A DNA stretch of 64,000 nucleotides, taken from contig OX463842.1 in NCBI GenBank assembly GCA_949825065.1, forward strand, positions 3,003,011 through 3,067,010, given 5' to 3'. Positions 1 to 9,360 of this stretch are shown here, piece by piece. The notes beneath the pieces are model-generated. The model was given only the letters and a program-made list of their open reading frames with translations, was not told the DNA's origin and made no database searches. The translations under genes were made by a program, and so were the position numbers. Each line of letters begins with the position of its first letter. Within the stretch, counting starts at the first letter, position 1. The stretch comes from Odontocerum albicorne (taxonomy: Eukaryota > Arthropoda > Insecta > Trichoptera > Odontoceridae).

Positions 1-57
1 GGCCACGGAGTTTTAATTAAAAATTATAGTTTATTTTCATATTTTGGATGCTGCATC

Positions 58-120
58 GACGCTGTGGCTTAGTGTTTAAGATGCTTTCAGAGCTCCTAAG
101 TGTCGCGGGTTCCATTACTG
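58..120 (+). mobile_element. tRNA-like SINE head, fragment
   Basis: The stretch has an A-box-like TGGCTTAGTGT followed about 35 bases later by a B-box-like GGGTTCCATTAC, the layout of a tRNA-derived SINE head. It stops close to the Harbinger-like insertion at 133, which probably interrupts it. No 3' tail is visible, so it is a degenerate fragment. Confidence 0.4.
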
Positions 121-132
121 ACGAATCCCTTA

Positions 133-655
133 GGCCAAGGTCACACAGGTAGGAGTCTCGTTTGGTGCTTAGAGCTACGCTGCGAGCTAGGCGACATATC
201 CTAGCGAACCAACGCACCGCATACTATCGCAATAACCACACTGCACGCTTCGCGCCACGTTACATTACGATTAGTCACCGAGTGAATCTCCTAGCGAACA
301 GACGTGTTGGTAAATTTTATTGTGTCACCGTGATTTTACAAAATGGCGGAAGTTTTAATAACAGCTGTGTATAAAAGGGAGCCTTCGTGGAACCCATCGT
401 GCAAATGATACAAAAATGTATTTGTATTAAAATTACTTTGGAATGAAGTTGCACAGGAAGTAAATAAAGATAAGGTAAGTTGTAATGAAATTGGTTAGTT
501 TTGAGAGTGGCATCGTTTATTAACTCAACCGCTCCCAAATGTCAAATGAATTTGTGTGAAGCACTTTGGTGTGGCCAAGCATGAAGTCGCCTAGTATATG
601 AGTCACGTAAAACCTAGCTTAGCACCTAACGAAGCACTTTGGTGTGGCCTCGGCC
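133..655 (+). mobile_element. Harbinger-like (PIF) non-autonomous element, copy 1, with MADF exon relic
   Basis: The element has imperfect terminal inverted repeats of the form GGCCRAGGYCACAC. It is flanked by the 3-bp target duplication TTA (130-132 and 656-658), which is the TWA target of PIF/Harbinger transposons. From 342 a reading frame starts MAEVLITAVYKREPSWNPS and resembles the first helix of a MADF DNA-binding domain, the accessory protein of some Harbinger elements. The frame is broken by a stop at 405-407, but similarity resumes (LLWNEVAQEVNKDK) up to a GTAAGT splice donor at 475. No DDE transposase is present. Copies 2 (2408-2908) and 3 (55002-55527) share the whole structure. Confidence 0.75.
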
Positions 656-694
656 TTACTGAATTTATTAGAAAATCCATTTTTCATCTGACTT

Positions 695-1040
695 GATTGT
701 GATTCTGTCACTTAGTAACTTGCACTAAGTCTTGCATATTGTGATTCTGACACTTAGTAGCTTGCACTTAGTCTTGCATATTGTGATTCTGACACTTAGT
801 AGCTTGCACTTAGTCTTGCATATTGTGATTCTGACACTTAGTAGCTTGCACTTAGTCTTGCATATTGTGATTCTGACACTTAGTAGCTTGCACTTAGTCT
901 TGCATATTGTGATTCTGACAGTTAGTAGCTTGCACTTAGTCTTGCATATTGTGATTCTGACACTTAGTAGCTTGCACTTAGTCTTGCATATTGTGATTCT
1001 GACACTTAGTAGCTTGCACTTAGTTGTGCATATATTTTAG
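695..1040. repeat. 42-bp tandem repeat, about 8 copies
   Basis: A 42-bp unit beginning CATATTGTGATTCTGACAC is repeated head to tail about eight times with very few differences. The first copy (695-734) and the end are degenerate. Since 42 is a multiple of three, the array makes an open frame with a 14-residue repeat; this is a consequence of unit length, not evidence for a gene. Confidence 0.95.
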
Positions 1041-1139
1041 AACGCTTTTGAGTTTACAAGTCTTTTGAAAAATGCTTTGTTATATTTTTTTCTTTCTCTT
1101 TTAATTGTTTCTTTACGACTTGTGTTTTTTTTTCAAAAC

Positions 1140-1330
1140 CGACTAGCAGTCGAAACGCGCTGTTCTCTCCAAGTCAGGAACGTCGCGGGGTGTGCCTCCC
1201 GCCCGAGCTACTCGGGGAATATTTCATCGGCACTAATGCTCATGCAAATTCCCGTTTCCTGAGGGGAAATGAGAAGTGCTCCACCCGAAACTGTTACCGG
1301 CCCTGCTTACCTGCTGATTCAGGGGTGCAT
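1140..1330. other. GC-rich low-repeat island
   Basis: This 190-bp segment is clearly richer in G and C than its surroundings, and I see no second copy of it in the window. Open frames cross it but show no recognisable domain or convincing splice sites. It may be a conserved non-coding element or an unrecognised exon. Confidence 0.3.
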
Positions 1331-1404
1331 CACTATTGTTTAATTAGTATAATTATTATTATTTATTATAAATGCTGTACAAATACGTGCACCTATAAGA
1401 AAAT

Positions 1405-1592
1405 TTACGACCACTGTGGCCTGGTGGTAAGACACTTGTCTGCCGATCCGGAGGTTGCGGGTACGATCCCCGCTGGAACCCAGATTTTTTAAAATAGGAT
1501 TCTAGTCTGGTTAACACTTAGGGCCTATAAAAACATCTTTCTGGTTGGTTGGAAGAGATTGCCACATGGCAATAAACTCGCCAGGTTAAAAA
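1405..1592 (+). mobile_element. tRNA-derived SINE, family 1
   Basis: The head has an A box (TGGCCTGGTGGTA) and a B box (GGTTGCGGGTACGATCC) spaced as in a tRNA. The body includes the shared phrase TCTAGTCTGGTTAACACTTA. The tail reads TTGGTTGGAAGAGATTGCC then ACATGGCAATAAACTCGCC, including the hairpin TTGCCACATGGCAA. The same head, body and tail recur at more than ten places in the window, and the tail matches the end of the CR1-like LINE. Confidence 0.85.
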
Positions 1593-1599
1593 AAATTAG

Positions 1600-2130
1600 A
1601 GTGACAATGTATGACAGAAAACGGAATGAAGTGTTAAGAGATGAATATTAACTTAAGGTTGATGTATTGAGTAAGATGATTAAGAGGACTTTGAAAAAGT
1701 TTGGACATGTGAAGCGACTGAATGAATGAATAAATACTAACAAATATGGAGTGCGAATGTAAGAATAGAGGTTTTACATAATTCTGAAATAATTTGGTGA
1801 AATTGTAACTTTATCCTTTCTTAGACACGTTATTTTTTTTCTTAGTCACAAATTCAACAAAATATTCCTTTAGTGTTACCGTATATGACTATATAAAAAT
1901 TAAATATGTGAGTGGAAGACGTGGTAGAGGAACACCATGGAAAGTATAGTTGGACCAAGTGTATAATATTTTGGAAGAAGTCGAAATATAGTAAAAAGTT
2001 ATAGAAATCGTTGAATCGTAGAAGCTGTATTGATGTAGAAGAGGAGAAAGATGTGTGTTGCGATAGAAAAGTCTGGGCATCTCTCCTCTCTACCTACTTC
2101 GACATGGAGACGGCGTCATGATATGTATTT
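1600..2130 (+). mobile_element. Non-LTR retrotransposon 3' end, family L1 (RTE-like), decayed
   Basis: Scattered in-frame pieces recall the C-terminal region of RTE-like reverse transcriptases. They include a stretch like FGHVKRLNE near 1700, GRRGRGTPWKV near 1918-1945 and DVEEEKDVCCDRKVWH near 2033. The fragment ends in an AT-rich GTATGTATTTATGCATG-type tail. Many relatives lie elsewhere, for example 8810-9065 (+) and 19000-19310 (-). It is full of stops and frameshifts. Confidence 0.6.
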
Positions 2131-2407
2131 ATGCATGTATGTTATTTAAATTTTATATATACGAGTATGATACAGAGGAAGTGCATTTTATTTTATTTAG
2201 TTGCATTATACGAGTATGCTCGTATTCAATTTTGAAACGTGTATGTGAAACCAGGCACTGGGAATGGAAGTCCCTGTAAATAGAAGAAGAAGTCATCTAA
2301 AGAAGTGACGGAAGGATAACATCAACTAAGACCCGAGTGGTATGAACCTGACTCCAGAGGTAATCAAGAGAACGCTGGAGAGAATCGAGTCGTTATGCAT
2401 ACACTAA

Positions 2408-2908
2408 GGCCTCGGCCACATAGGAAGGAGCCTCGCTTGATGCTTAGAACTATTTTGCGAATAAGGCGACATATCTTAGTGAACCAACGCACCGCATACT
2501 ATCGCAGTGGCCACACTGCACGCTTCGCGCCACGTTGCATGACGATTAGTTATCGAGTGAATCTCCTAGCGAATAGACGTGTTGGTTAATTTACAAGATG
2601 GTGAAAGTTTTAATGGCAGCTGTGTATAAAAGGGAGTCTTTGTGGAACCGATCGAACAAATTATAGAAAAGTGTATCTGTAATAAAATCACTTTGGAATG
2701 AAGTTGCACAGGAAGTAAATAAAGATGGTAAGTTGTAATGAAATTGGTTAGTTTTGAGAGTGACATTGTGTGTTGATTCAACCACTCCCAACTGTCAAAT
2801 GAATTTGTGCGTAGCACTTTGGTGTGGCCAGGCATGAAGTCATCTAGTATATGAGTCACGTAAAATCTAGCTTAGCATCTAAGGAAGCATTTTGGTGTGG
2901 CGTAGGCC
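2408..2908 (+). mobile_element. Harbinger-like non-autonomous element, copy 2, with MADF exon relic
   Basis: This copy is flanked by TAA on both sides (2405-2407 and 2909-2911), the expected 3-bp target duplication. Its ends, GGCCTCGGCCACA and the inverse, match copy 1. The MADF-like exon starts at about 2598 (MVKVLMAAVYKRESLWNRSNK), has a stop after about 21 codons, and regains similarity (VIKSLWNEVAQEVNKD) up to a GTAAGT donor at 2728. A TATAAAAGG motif lies inside the exon. Confidence 0.75.
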
Positions 2909-3313
2909 TAAATAAATGGGAACATGCGAGGATGATTCAATATTGAATCGTGATTTGTTGAATGTTTTCTTCAAGTAACTGTTTTTGTTTGTGATATGAC
3001 ACATTTTGTTAAATTTCAGCATAGAATTTTTCATATAAGTTCCTAAAAACAACACCATTTGAAGTTAATGATAATTGTTTACAATGTTTATTGTTATTAT
3101 AAATTAAGACAGTTGAATTTGAATAATTAAGTTAAGTTACACTTCACTGCAGTTTGCACCACACGAGCTTATTTTATTTTGCCATTTCTCCTTAAGTTGG
3201 CGCTCTCTGCAGCCATTTCGAGTCAGTGTCGGAGTAGAATGCATTAAAAACATTTTCGTTTTTAAAGTCTCGGTTACAAAAATACAGCGAATGTGAAGAA
3301 TCGAAACATTTCA
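2909..3313. other. AT-rich spacer, nothing recognised
   Basis: No coding region, repeat boundary or RNA gene could be supported. The part from 3160 to 3240 is slightly more complex but has no recognisable content. Confidence 0.5.
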
Positions 3314-3612
3314 CCTTTCCCTTCCGGTGTAAAAAAATCGCGCGCTCAGGTGTTGTGTATTCAATACACATATAAAAATGAGCGATTTAAAATCGGAAAA
3401 ATAAGAATATTCATATGCAATCGCTTCAGTCAAAAGTGATAATATTTGAAATTTTATTGCTGAAAACATGAAAAAATATCGGCTGACGTTCACAAAACGG
3501 GCGAAGCGACCACCTCAAATGAAAGCCCGCGAGCTACTAAGACGGGACTCGGAACACTAACACTGTGTATGTTATACCTCGAAGGAAGAAACAACTGCGA
3601 ACTGAGATTCTG
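3314..3612 (+). mobile_element. piggyBac-like MITE family P1, left half (copy A)
   Basis: It begins TTCA-CCTTTCCCTTCCGGTGT, where TTCA stands in for the TTAA target. It then follows the family core, including GTATTCAATACACAT and GAGCGATTTAAAATCGG. The segment around 3550-3612 matches the middle of the full copy at 23130-23755. The right end is missing. Confidence 0.65.
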
Positions 3613-3929
3613 CGATACTACCTTCTATTTTGTATTTTGGGATACTACCTTCTAAGCGTGAGGAGGGATGTGAGGGTATCTTCTTATATATTTGAGTTGC
3701 TGACGGGAGCTACATCTAATCCAACTATGTTAGACACATGGTTTCATGTTTCTAACAACTATTCGAGGTACATAAACATTGATCTATTAAGACTGATAAT
3801 AAGTAAAACTAGATTGCTCTTCTTTTGTTTCACGGGCTGTTCCTTTTGAATAGGGCATCAAATATTGACATTTTATAATTTTCTGAATATGTTTTTAAAG
3901 AGTATTTTGAGATTTTTTTAAAGAAAGAA

Positions 3930-4085
3930 ATGTAAAAGTCAGAGAAGTCGAAAGGGCTGTTTAAGAAAGTGTAAGAATGTAGAAGAGACGAAAGATGTGT
4001 GTCGTGATAGGAAAGTCTTGCGCTGTCTTTTTTTTCTCTTATCCCGACAAGGAGATGGCGTAATGGTATGTATGTGTGTACAATA
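3930..4085 (+). mobile_element. LINE family L1 3' end, short relic
   Basis: The phrases GAAGAGACGAAAGATGTGTG, GATAGGAAAGTCTTG and GGAGATGGCGTAATGGTATG match the family L1 end at 2035-2130 in the same order. It is a very short decayed 3' fragment. Confidence 0.55.
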
Positions 4086-4214
4086 GATGTTGAGTTTTTT
4101 CTCATTAAATGGCCCTTGAAATGAGTATTGTAATAAACAGTAAATAATAATATTTTACTACATTTGATTAAACTATCTACACACGACACATACAATTCCC
4201 TTAAATTCGATATT

Positions 4215-4425
4215 GTAATGCTACTTTGGTGTTTTTTTCCTTGTTGGCAATACAGAGAGTACACCACTACTTATTTAGTTCAGCGCATTATTATTAAGGA
4301 TACAAACGATACCATTAGATTCGATAGAATCGCTACTGTAGTGTTTTTTTCTTGCTGGCAATACAGAGAGTACACCACTACTTATTTCGTTTAGTGCATC
4401 ATTATAAAGGATACGCTACTGTACA
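4215..4425. repeat. Two-copy direct repeat, about 105-bp unit
   Basis: Two adjacent units share GGCAATACAGAGAGTACACC, ACTACTTATTT and AAGGATAC at matching spacing. This looks like a simple tandem duplication with moderate divergence. Confidence 0.8.
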
Positions 4426-4443
4426 GTATACTATATACTATTT

Positions 4444-4690
4444 CTGTGACGTTATAGCAGAAGTTGACATGTCCGTTTTTTGTCGTTTTATGTTTATTCT
4501 CCCAATTTATAGAAAATATTTCTCAGCATGTTGTGGCAAAACTTGGTGTGTCAGTCATTATCCAAACAAAAGATATATTGTTTGGAAAAACTCATTTGTA
4601 CTGATTTTAACAGCTTATCAAAGTTAATATTGCTTCTCCTGTAAACTAAAGTAAACCGGACATATCAACTTCTGCCATAACGCCACAGAT
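4444..4690. mobile_element. Short TIR element (MITE), unclassified
   Basis: About 35 bp at 4446-4480 (TGTGACGTTATAGCAGAAG, then TTGACATGTCCG) recur inverted at 4655-4688 (CGGACATATCAACTTCTGCC, then ATAACGCCACAG) with a few mismatches. No coding content lies between them. Length and symmetry fit a miniature inverted-repeat transposon. The target duplication is not clear, so the superfamily is open. Confidence 0.65.
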
Positions 4691-4789
4691 TTATTTCACC
4701 TAGGGATAATAATAGAAGATAATGATTGTTTTAAAAATATTATATAGGTCAAACTATTTCGCCTCTGTTTGAAGTGAATATTCCCCCAT

Positions 4790-4920
4790 GATTAGTTCAG
4801 GGGCGGCAGGAAACAAACCGGGCCGGCGCGGGCCGATGGTGCGGTAATTGCTGGAGTACTTGTTAATGGCGCGATTAGTCATGCCGCCGTTGTCGCGGAT
4901 GAGCCACGTCTTCAAATAGA
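4790..4920. other. GC-rich low-repeat island
   Basis: A sharply bounded GC-rich block contains GGGCCGGCGCGGGCCGATGG and homeodomain-type cores (TAATTG, ATTAGT). It has no other copy in the window and no recognised coding content. A conserved regulatory element is possible but unproven. Confidence 0.3.
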
Positions 4921-5089
4921 CTCCTTAATATGTTCCTATCATCTCTACTGCATCTCAAGGAATGACTTAAGTCATACGCTGTTCTTATGATATCCGGTAC
5001 ATCATTTGAATTGGTTTAACCTTCTTCAACGTAACATAAAAAAAAAATTAAATGTCGATTTGTGCGGTTTTTAAATTATTTTATTTTTA

Positions 5090-5285
5090 GGACATGATAA
5101 ATACGAGTACTTTATGCCGGCGCAACCGGCAGGGGTCTGTCGTCTCCGTAATTCGGGAGAGGCGATGGTCTTGGCTGGGACATGTTCTGAGAATGCCCGA
5201 TGATAGTTGGTCGAGGAGAGCGCTGTTTTTCTGTCCATTGGGGTCCCGACGGCCAGGAAGACCCTCTCTCACGGTGTACCGTTCA
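5090..5285 (+). mobile_element. RTE-like LINE, C-terminal RT fragment
   Basis: The translation contains RRWSWLGHVLRMPDDSWSRR and, further on, SRRPGRPSLT. This is the WLGHVLRMPDD...RRPGRP signature found just after the reverse transcriptase domain of RTE-like non-LTR elements. Only this short 3' coding piece remains, with no upstream polymerase motifs. Confidence 0.75.
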
Positions 5286-5454
5286 TATGATATGGAAGTT
5301 TTTTTTTATTAAACAAAGTAAAATATTGTACCAACATTTGTCAAGGCTATACCTATATACAAATTTATTACTTAACTAATCTTAATTATATGTTATCATT
5401 TATGAACTTACTTAATTTCTTACATGTCATTTTATTTTATTGTTTACAATCTTA

Positions 5455-5569
5455 ATATATGATTTCTTAGAAATACCTAAAATTTGAACCTAGTATTTAT
5501 TATATTTATAGAGACATTAAAGTTTTTAGAAACAATGTGTACTAGTTACACATCACAGGACAGGAAGGG
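5455..5569 (+). mobile_element. piggyBac-like MITE family P1, right end (copy E)
   Basis: The segment matches the right end of the full copies, including GTGTACTAGTTACACATCAC and the terminal AGGAAGGG. The left part is absent. Confidence 0.65.
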
Positions 5570-5974
5570 TTATTAAGTACTCTGTTTACTCCTTTATTGG
5601 GTCCGTCCATCTTATAGGAAACATTCCTCTCGTTCGTGCCCTTTAAATATTTCCGCAATCACCAGCTTCTCGCTTCCGTTATTTTTTCTGGCAACATTCC
5701 CAAATTAAATAATGATTCTTTTCTTGCATGTTGCTGAAAGTCTTTCAGTGATGTCTCATCATTGGAGGAAAGATGTTGATGCGCCTTGCGGTCCATAGTA
5801 TACGGAAAATCCTCCTTAAATATTGTATCTCGAAAGCATCTATCAAGTGCTTTTCTTTCTATCTAATCTTTTTTGTTTCCCCTCCAAACGGTGTCGTTGA
5901 GATTTTTTTCAAAAGATTACTAAACCAATTTTGGTCGATTTGGTATTTTGACAACTAAACTTATACACATACAT

Positions 5975-6165
5975 CATGCGGTTTTCCTGCTGGGGTAGAC
6001 AGAGAAGACAGAGTGCCTGAATTTTCTATCTCAACACGTATATTTCGAGTCTTCCACATCAATACACCCTGTCATTTCTCTTACTTTTCACATTTCCTTG
6101 TTTAAAAATATCATTCACTGATCCAACCATGCTTTCCTTGGTCTTCTACAACGATATCTATTTAT
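5975..6165 (-). mobile_element. LINE family L1 3' end, part 1, interrupted
   Basis: Reading on the minus strand, this matches the family L1 3' region: the complement of CAAAAATATCATTCACTGAT and of CCAACCATGCTTTCCTTGG, then the CCACATCAATACACCC stretch. Similarity breaks at about 6165, where a CR1-like LINE begins, and seems to resume at 6680-6785. This suggests a nested insertion. Confidence 0.6.
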
Positions 6166-6665
6166 TTATTTATTTTATTTAACACTTTTATTGCGATACG
6201 ATCTGGCGGGCTAATTGCCAGGTGGCAATATCTTCCAACCAATCAGACAAAAGTAAATTAAACAAGTTACATGGTCCCATAAATCATTCAAATGACTATC
6301 CATCCCCACGAAATCCATAAACACATACGTAAGCACATGCCCACGAATCCCACGAAGACGGACAATCACCCAAACATTATTTTTCATATAAAGTGAGATA
6401 TCATCATTCAAAACGAAAGGAAGGGATGATGGAGAGGAAAGGAAAAGAAAAATCAGGAATGAAACACGTTATTTTACTGACTAGAAATTACGAGTTTTTT
6501 CAGTAGCTTCTTAAAGCATGCCAAGGACGGAGCGAGTCTTATATTGATTTGTAACTGATTCCAAAGTCTCACTGCATGGACAGTAAAGGAGGACGTAAAG
6601 AAAGAGGAGCGGTGAACTGGAAAGGCCGATAAACAATCTCTGTTTGAGCGTATCTACTCATATAT
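6166..6665 (-). mobile_element. CR1-like LINE, 5'-truncated, with ORF2 end and 3' UTR
   Basis: On the minus strand from about 6655, the frame reads RSSFFTSSFTVHAVRLWNQL and shortly after LAPSLACFKKLLKKLV, then stops. This is the typical C-terminus of CR1/Jockey-group reverse transcriptases (AVRLWNxL...APSLxxFKxLL). A 3' UTR follows. It ends in GATATTGCCACCTGGCAATT and CCCGCCAGATCG, then an AATAAAAGTG(TTAAA)n tail at 6172-6200. Three other copies in the window share this UTR (9081, 41330 and 54160). Confidence 0.75.
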
Positions 6666-6679
6666 ACACTGTATATTTT

Positions 6680-6785
6680 ATTGGTTTGTTTTTCTTCATT
6701 TATTCGTTTCACTTGCCCAAACCATCTTCAGAGTGCTCTTCATCTTACTTAATACATGAGCCTTAAATTCGCATGACTGAATGGT
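6680..6785 (-). mobile_element. LINE family L1, part 2 after the nested insertion
   Basis: The phrases CTTCATTTATTCGTTTCACT, GCCCAAACCATCTTC and CTTCATCTTACTTAATACA match family L1 as seen at 19060-19130 and 32650-32720. This would be the upstream continuation of the fragment at 5975-6165. Confidence 0.5.
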
Positions 6786-6789
6786 GCTA

Positions 6790-7492
6790 TTTATTTCGAT
6801 TGCTCTTTCGAATAAAACAAATCTAAAGTGTTCGTAAAGAAAAACAATTCTGCACTCGAAGGCTGCAACGGAAAGTTTATAAATATTGCTTTATTCCGCT
6901 GCTTGCAAGCTACGCTTTCTAAGACCGAGGATTTGTCTAATGGGCAAACCTTGATGAGATCGAGGGAAGAAAGAATGACTGAGCTCCTCCTGTAAGAGCT
7001 CGTATATATGCAGATGAGGACCGATCTGTTTGTCTTATTCTCCTCCCCATCCCCTATCTAACTACCACCCTCCACCTCCGGATAACCAAAGAGAAACAAT
7101 TGACGTTTGAACTATATTGCTATCGATTATTTATTAAAGCGATTCTAAAACTATTATTTATTTTTAAGTTTTATTTATTTAATTTTCATTATTTTATGCT
7201 CATGGTTCAACTTATACGTAAGACAGGCTTATTGCTAGACAGCAATTTTTTTCAACTTACAAACTCATTTTGGATATTTTAAACCGTTTTAATCCATGAC
7301 AGATTTTATCGAAAAGATTATTCGTTAAAATTGAAGTTTAAAAAACATTCATGACTAATCAATAATGGTTGAACTAGAGCAAAAGAATTTGTTAACACAT
7401 AATATAGAAAAATGACAATGATAAGATATTGTTATTTTTCTCTACAAAGTAAATAAGGACGGTGTACATCTCATAAATCTTGGAAGTTCATT
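6790..7492. other. No gene recognised
   Basis: AT-rich sequence with one pyrimidine-rich patch at 7035-7080 (CTCCTCCCCATCCCC...CCACCTCC). No repeat match or coding signature was found. Confidence 0.5.
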
Positions 7493-8105
7493 CTTATTTG
7501 GCTCCCATTACATACAATGGCTTGCCGACTTCAATAAAGGTAAAGGTAGGAAAACCATTTCGACAGTCGATCGGAGCGTGGTTGTTATTGCGACAGGAAT
7601 TTTGAGTACTTGGGCTTTCAGAATGAATGACGAGTGGAAAGGATTTGTGTGAGTGTGGGTTTCTTCTTGTTGTTTTAATTTTGGTTGTTTTTGTATTTGT
7701 GTTTCTGTGTATTTTATGTTTAAATTTTAATTTTTATTCTTATGATTGTGTGCGGCATATTGTGGGATGAATATTTTTAGTCTTTTTGGAGTGATGATGT
7801 GTGAGGAGTTGAATTTCGCAAGATGTTTCCAGTTGTAGTTGAGTGTCACTGTTTGTCAGGTTGATGAGAACGTGCAACGGGGTTTTGTTTTTGTGTAATC
7901 AAAAATCTCAAAAAAGTATCGATTTATTTTTTCATGCTAAATATCCTCAGTGAGATACAGGCAAAAACCTAGTTTACTGGGGATACGACAAATGAAAGAC
8001 AACAAACCCAGATCCATTAAAATTGTATCTCCAAATCAAATTACCTGTTATTTTTTCGCAAATTGTGTATATTTCTTGTCATGTGTAATAATTAATAAAT
8101 AATAA
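7493..8105 (+). mobile_element. Retroposon family R1, near full length
   Basis: The same sequence occurs on the minus strand at 17601-18160, 36965-37095 and 52833-53698. Shared phrases include CAGTGAGATACAGGCAAAAA, CCTAGTTTACTGGGG and AAATTACCTGTTATTTTTTC. The 3' end is AT-rich with TAATAAATAATAAA here and a TAAA-type tail in the 17.6-kb copy, which suggests a retroposon. No open frame or known domain is visible. Confidence 0.7.
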
Positions 8106-8279
8106 AAATTCCACAGTCGAACCGAGTGAACCGCAAATGAAGATGTATAAAATGTGATTTGATGTGTTGATATAAAAACAGAGTATCTCATCACTTGATC
8201 GAAGATAACGTTGTGTTGTGTTTTTTGGGAATATTTGCAGGAGAATTTAACCTTTTTATTTACAAACTTTAATTAATAA

Positions 8280-8440
8280 GAGTGAAACGTGGACGTGGAA
8301 AAAGACTCAAAGGAGTCAAATAAATGCTGAAGAGATACGTGCACTGAGAAAAATACATGAAAGTATAATAAAATACGGAATTAAGGGATTAGGGATGAAT
8401 GTGAACTTAATAATGATGGTTTAGGATATGTGTCCTAGAG
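8280..8440 (+). mobile_element. RTE-like LINE fragment, RT C-terminal region
   Basis: The frame reads SETWTWKKTQRSQINAEEIR then ALRKIHESIIKYGIK. This is the conserved SETWT...E.R.LR segment downstream of the polymerase core in RTE-like elements. It is cut off by the R3 repeat that begins at about 8440, and family L1 sequence resumes at 8810. Confidence 0.6.
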
Positions 8441-8800
8441 GGAAGAGATGATGATGATTTGTTGATAAATAAAACACGTTTTCGATCGCAATGCGGAAAG
8501 AGAAACTTTATTGGTAACGTAGGTATTTATACTATTCCCGCGTGTGTGCGGAAACGCGAGCAAGATATCTCGCCGTCTCGTTTCTACATCCGCAAAACGA
8601 TTAATGTCGTATGTAGGTGATAATTTATTTACGGAACTGGTGAGACAGGTGTGGTGCGTTCTTGCTCTAGTATGGAATGCGCTCCGCATCGGCTATGAGT
8701 TGAATGACCGGACTTTGTGCTTGTTTGTTTCGCATTGCTAAGGAATGCAAAGGTCACTTCATCGGTCATTGACCGCGTGTGCGACCGCCACAATGGTTTG
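8440..8800 (+). repeat. Dispersed repeat family R3, copy 1
   Basis: Three copies exist, here and at 20785-21185 and 21497-21797. They share AACGTAGGTATTTATA, GATATCTCGCCGTCTCGTTTC, a tract like GGTGAGACAGGTGTGGTGCG, and a GTCATTGACCGCGTGTGCGA right end. GC content is higher than the flanks. No conserved open frame or TIR was found. Confidence 0.75.
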
Positions 8801-8809
8801 AGTAAGATG

Positions 8810-9065
8810 AAGAAGAGCACTTGGAGACGGTTTGGGCATTGGGCAAAGACTAACAAAACAAATTTCTAGTGCAAATTTGAGTGAAAGATGGGGTAGAGGA
8901 AGACCAAGGAAAATGTACTTGGATCAAGTGAATGATATTTTGAAAGAAGGAAAAGGGAGAAGTGAGAGAAACCATTGGAGCTGTATAAAGACGATGTATG
9001 GACATGGTTGAGACGAAATATGTATATCGAGATTGGAAAGCCTGTTACTCTTTCTTGTCTGCCTA
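8810..9065 (+). mobile_element. LINE family L1 3' coding end
   Basis: Translation pieces WRRFGHWAKTNKTN and ERWGRGRPRKMYLDQVNDIL are the C-terminal WFGH...GRGRPRKxxLDQ signature of an RTE-like reverse transcriptase protein. The fragment is cut at about 9065, where CR1-like 3' sequence begins. Confidence 0.7.
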
Positions 9066-9080
9066 ATCTAATTCCTGAAT

Positions 9081-9360
9081 TCTCTTTTCCTTTCCTCTCC
9101 ATCATCTCTTCCTTTTTTTTATTGATGATATCTCACTTAATATGAAAAAGAATGTTCGGGTGATTGTCCGTCTTTGTCGGGTTCGTGGGTATATGCTCAC
9201 GTATGTGTTTATGGATTTCGTAGGGATGGATAGTCATTTGAATGATTTATGCGACTATGTAACTTGCTTAATTTACTTTTGTTCGGTTGGCTGGAAGAGA
9301 TTGCCGCCTGGCAATAAGCCCGCCAGATTGTATTTGTAATAAAAGTTTGAAATAAATTAA
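9081..9360 (+). mobile_element. CR1-like LINE 3' UTR
   Basis: The sequence matches the 3' UTR of the element at 6166-6665 on the opposite strand, as well as 41330-41605 and 54160-54740. It ends GAGATTGCCGCCTGGCAATA, AGCCCGCCAGATTG, then AATAAAAGTTTGAAATAAAT. The ending is the same hairpin tail as in SINE family 1. Confidence 0.75.

Noticed and set aside
732..1040. 102-codon frame with a 14-residue repeat
   Set aside because: The 42-bp tandem unit is divisible by three, so the frame stays open by arithmetic; no start context or domain.
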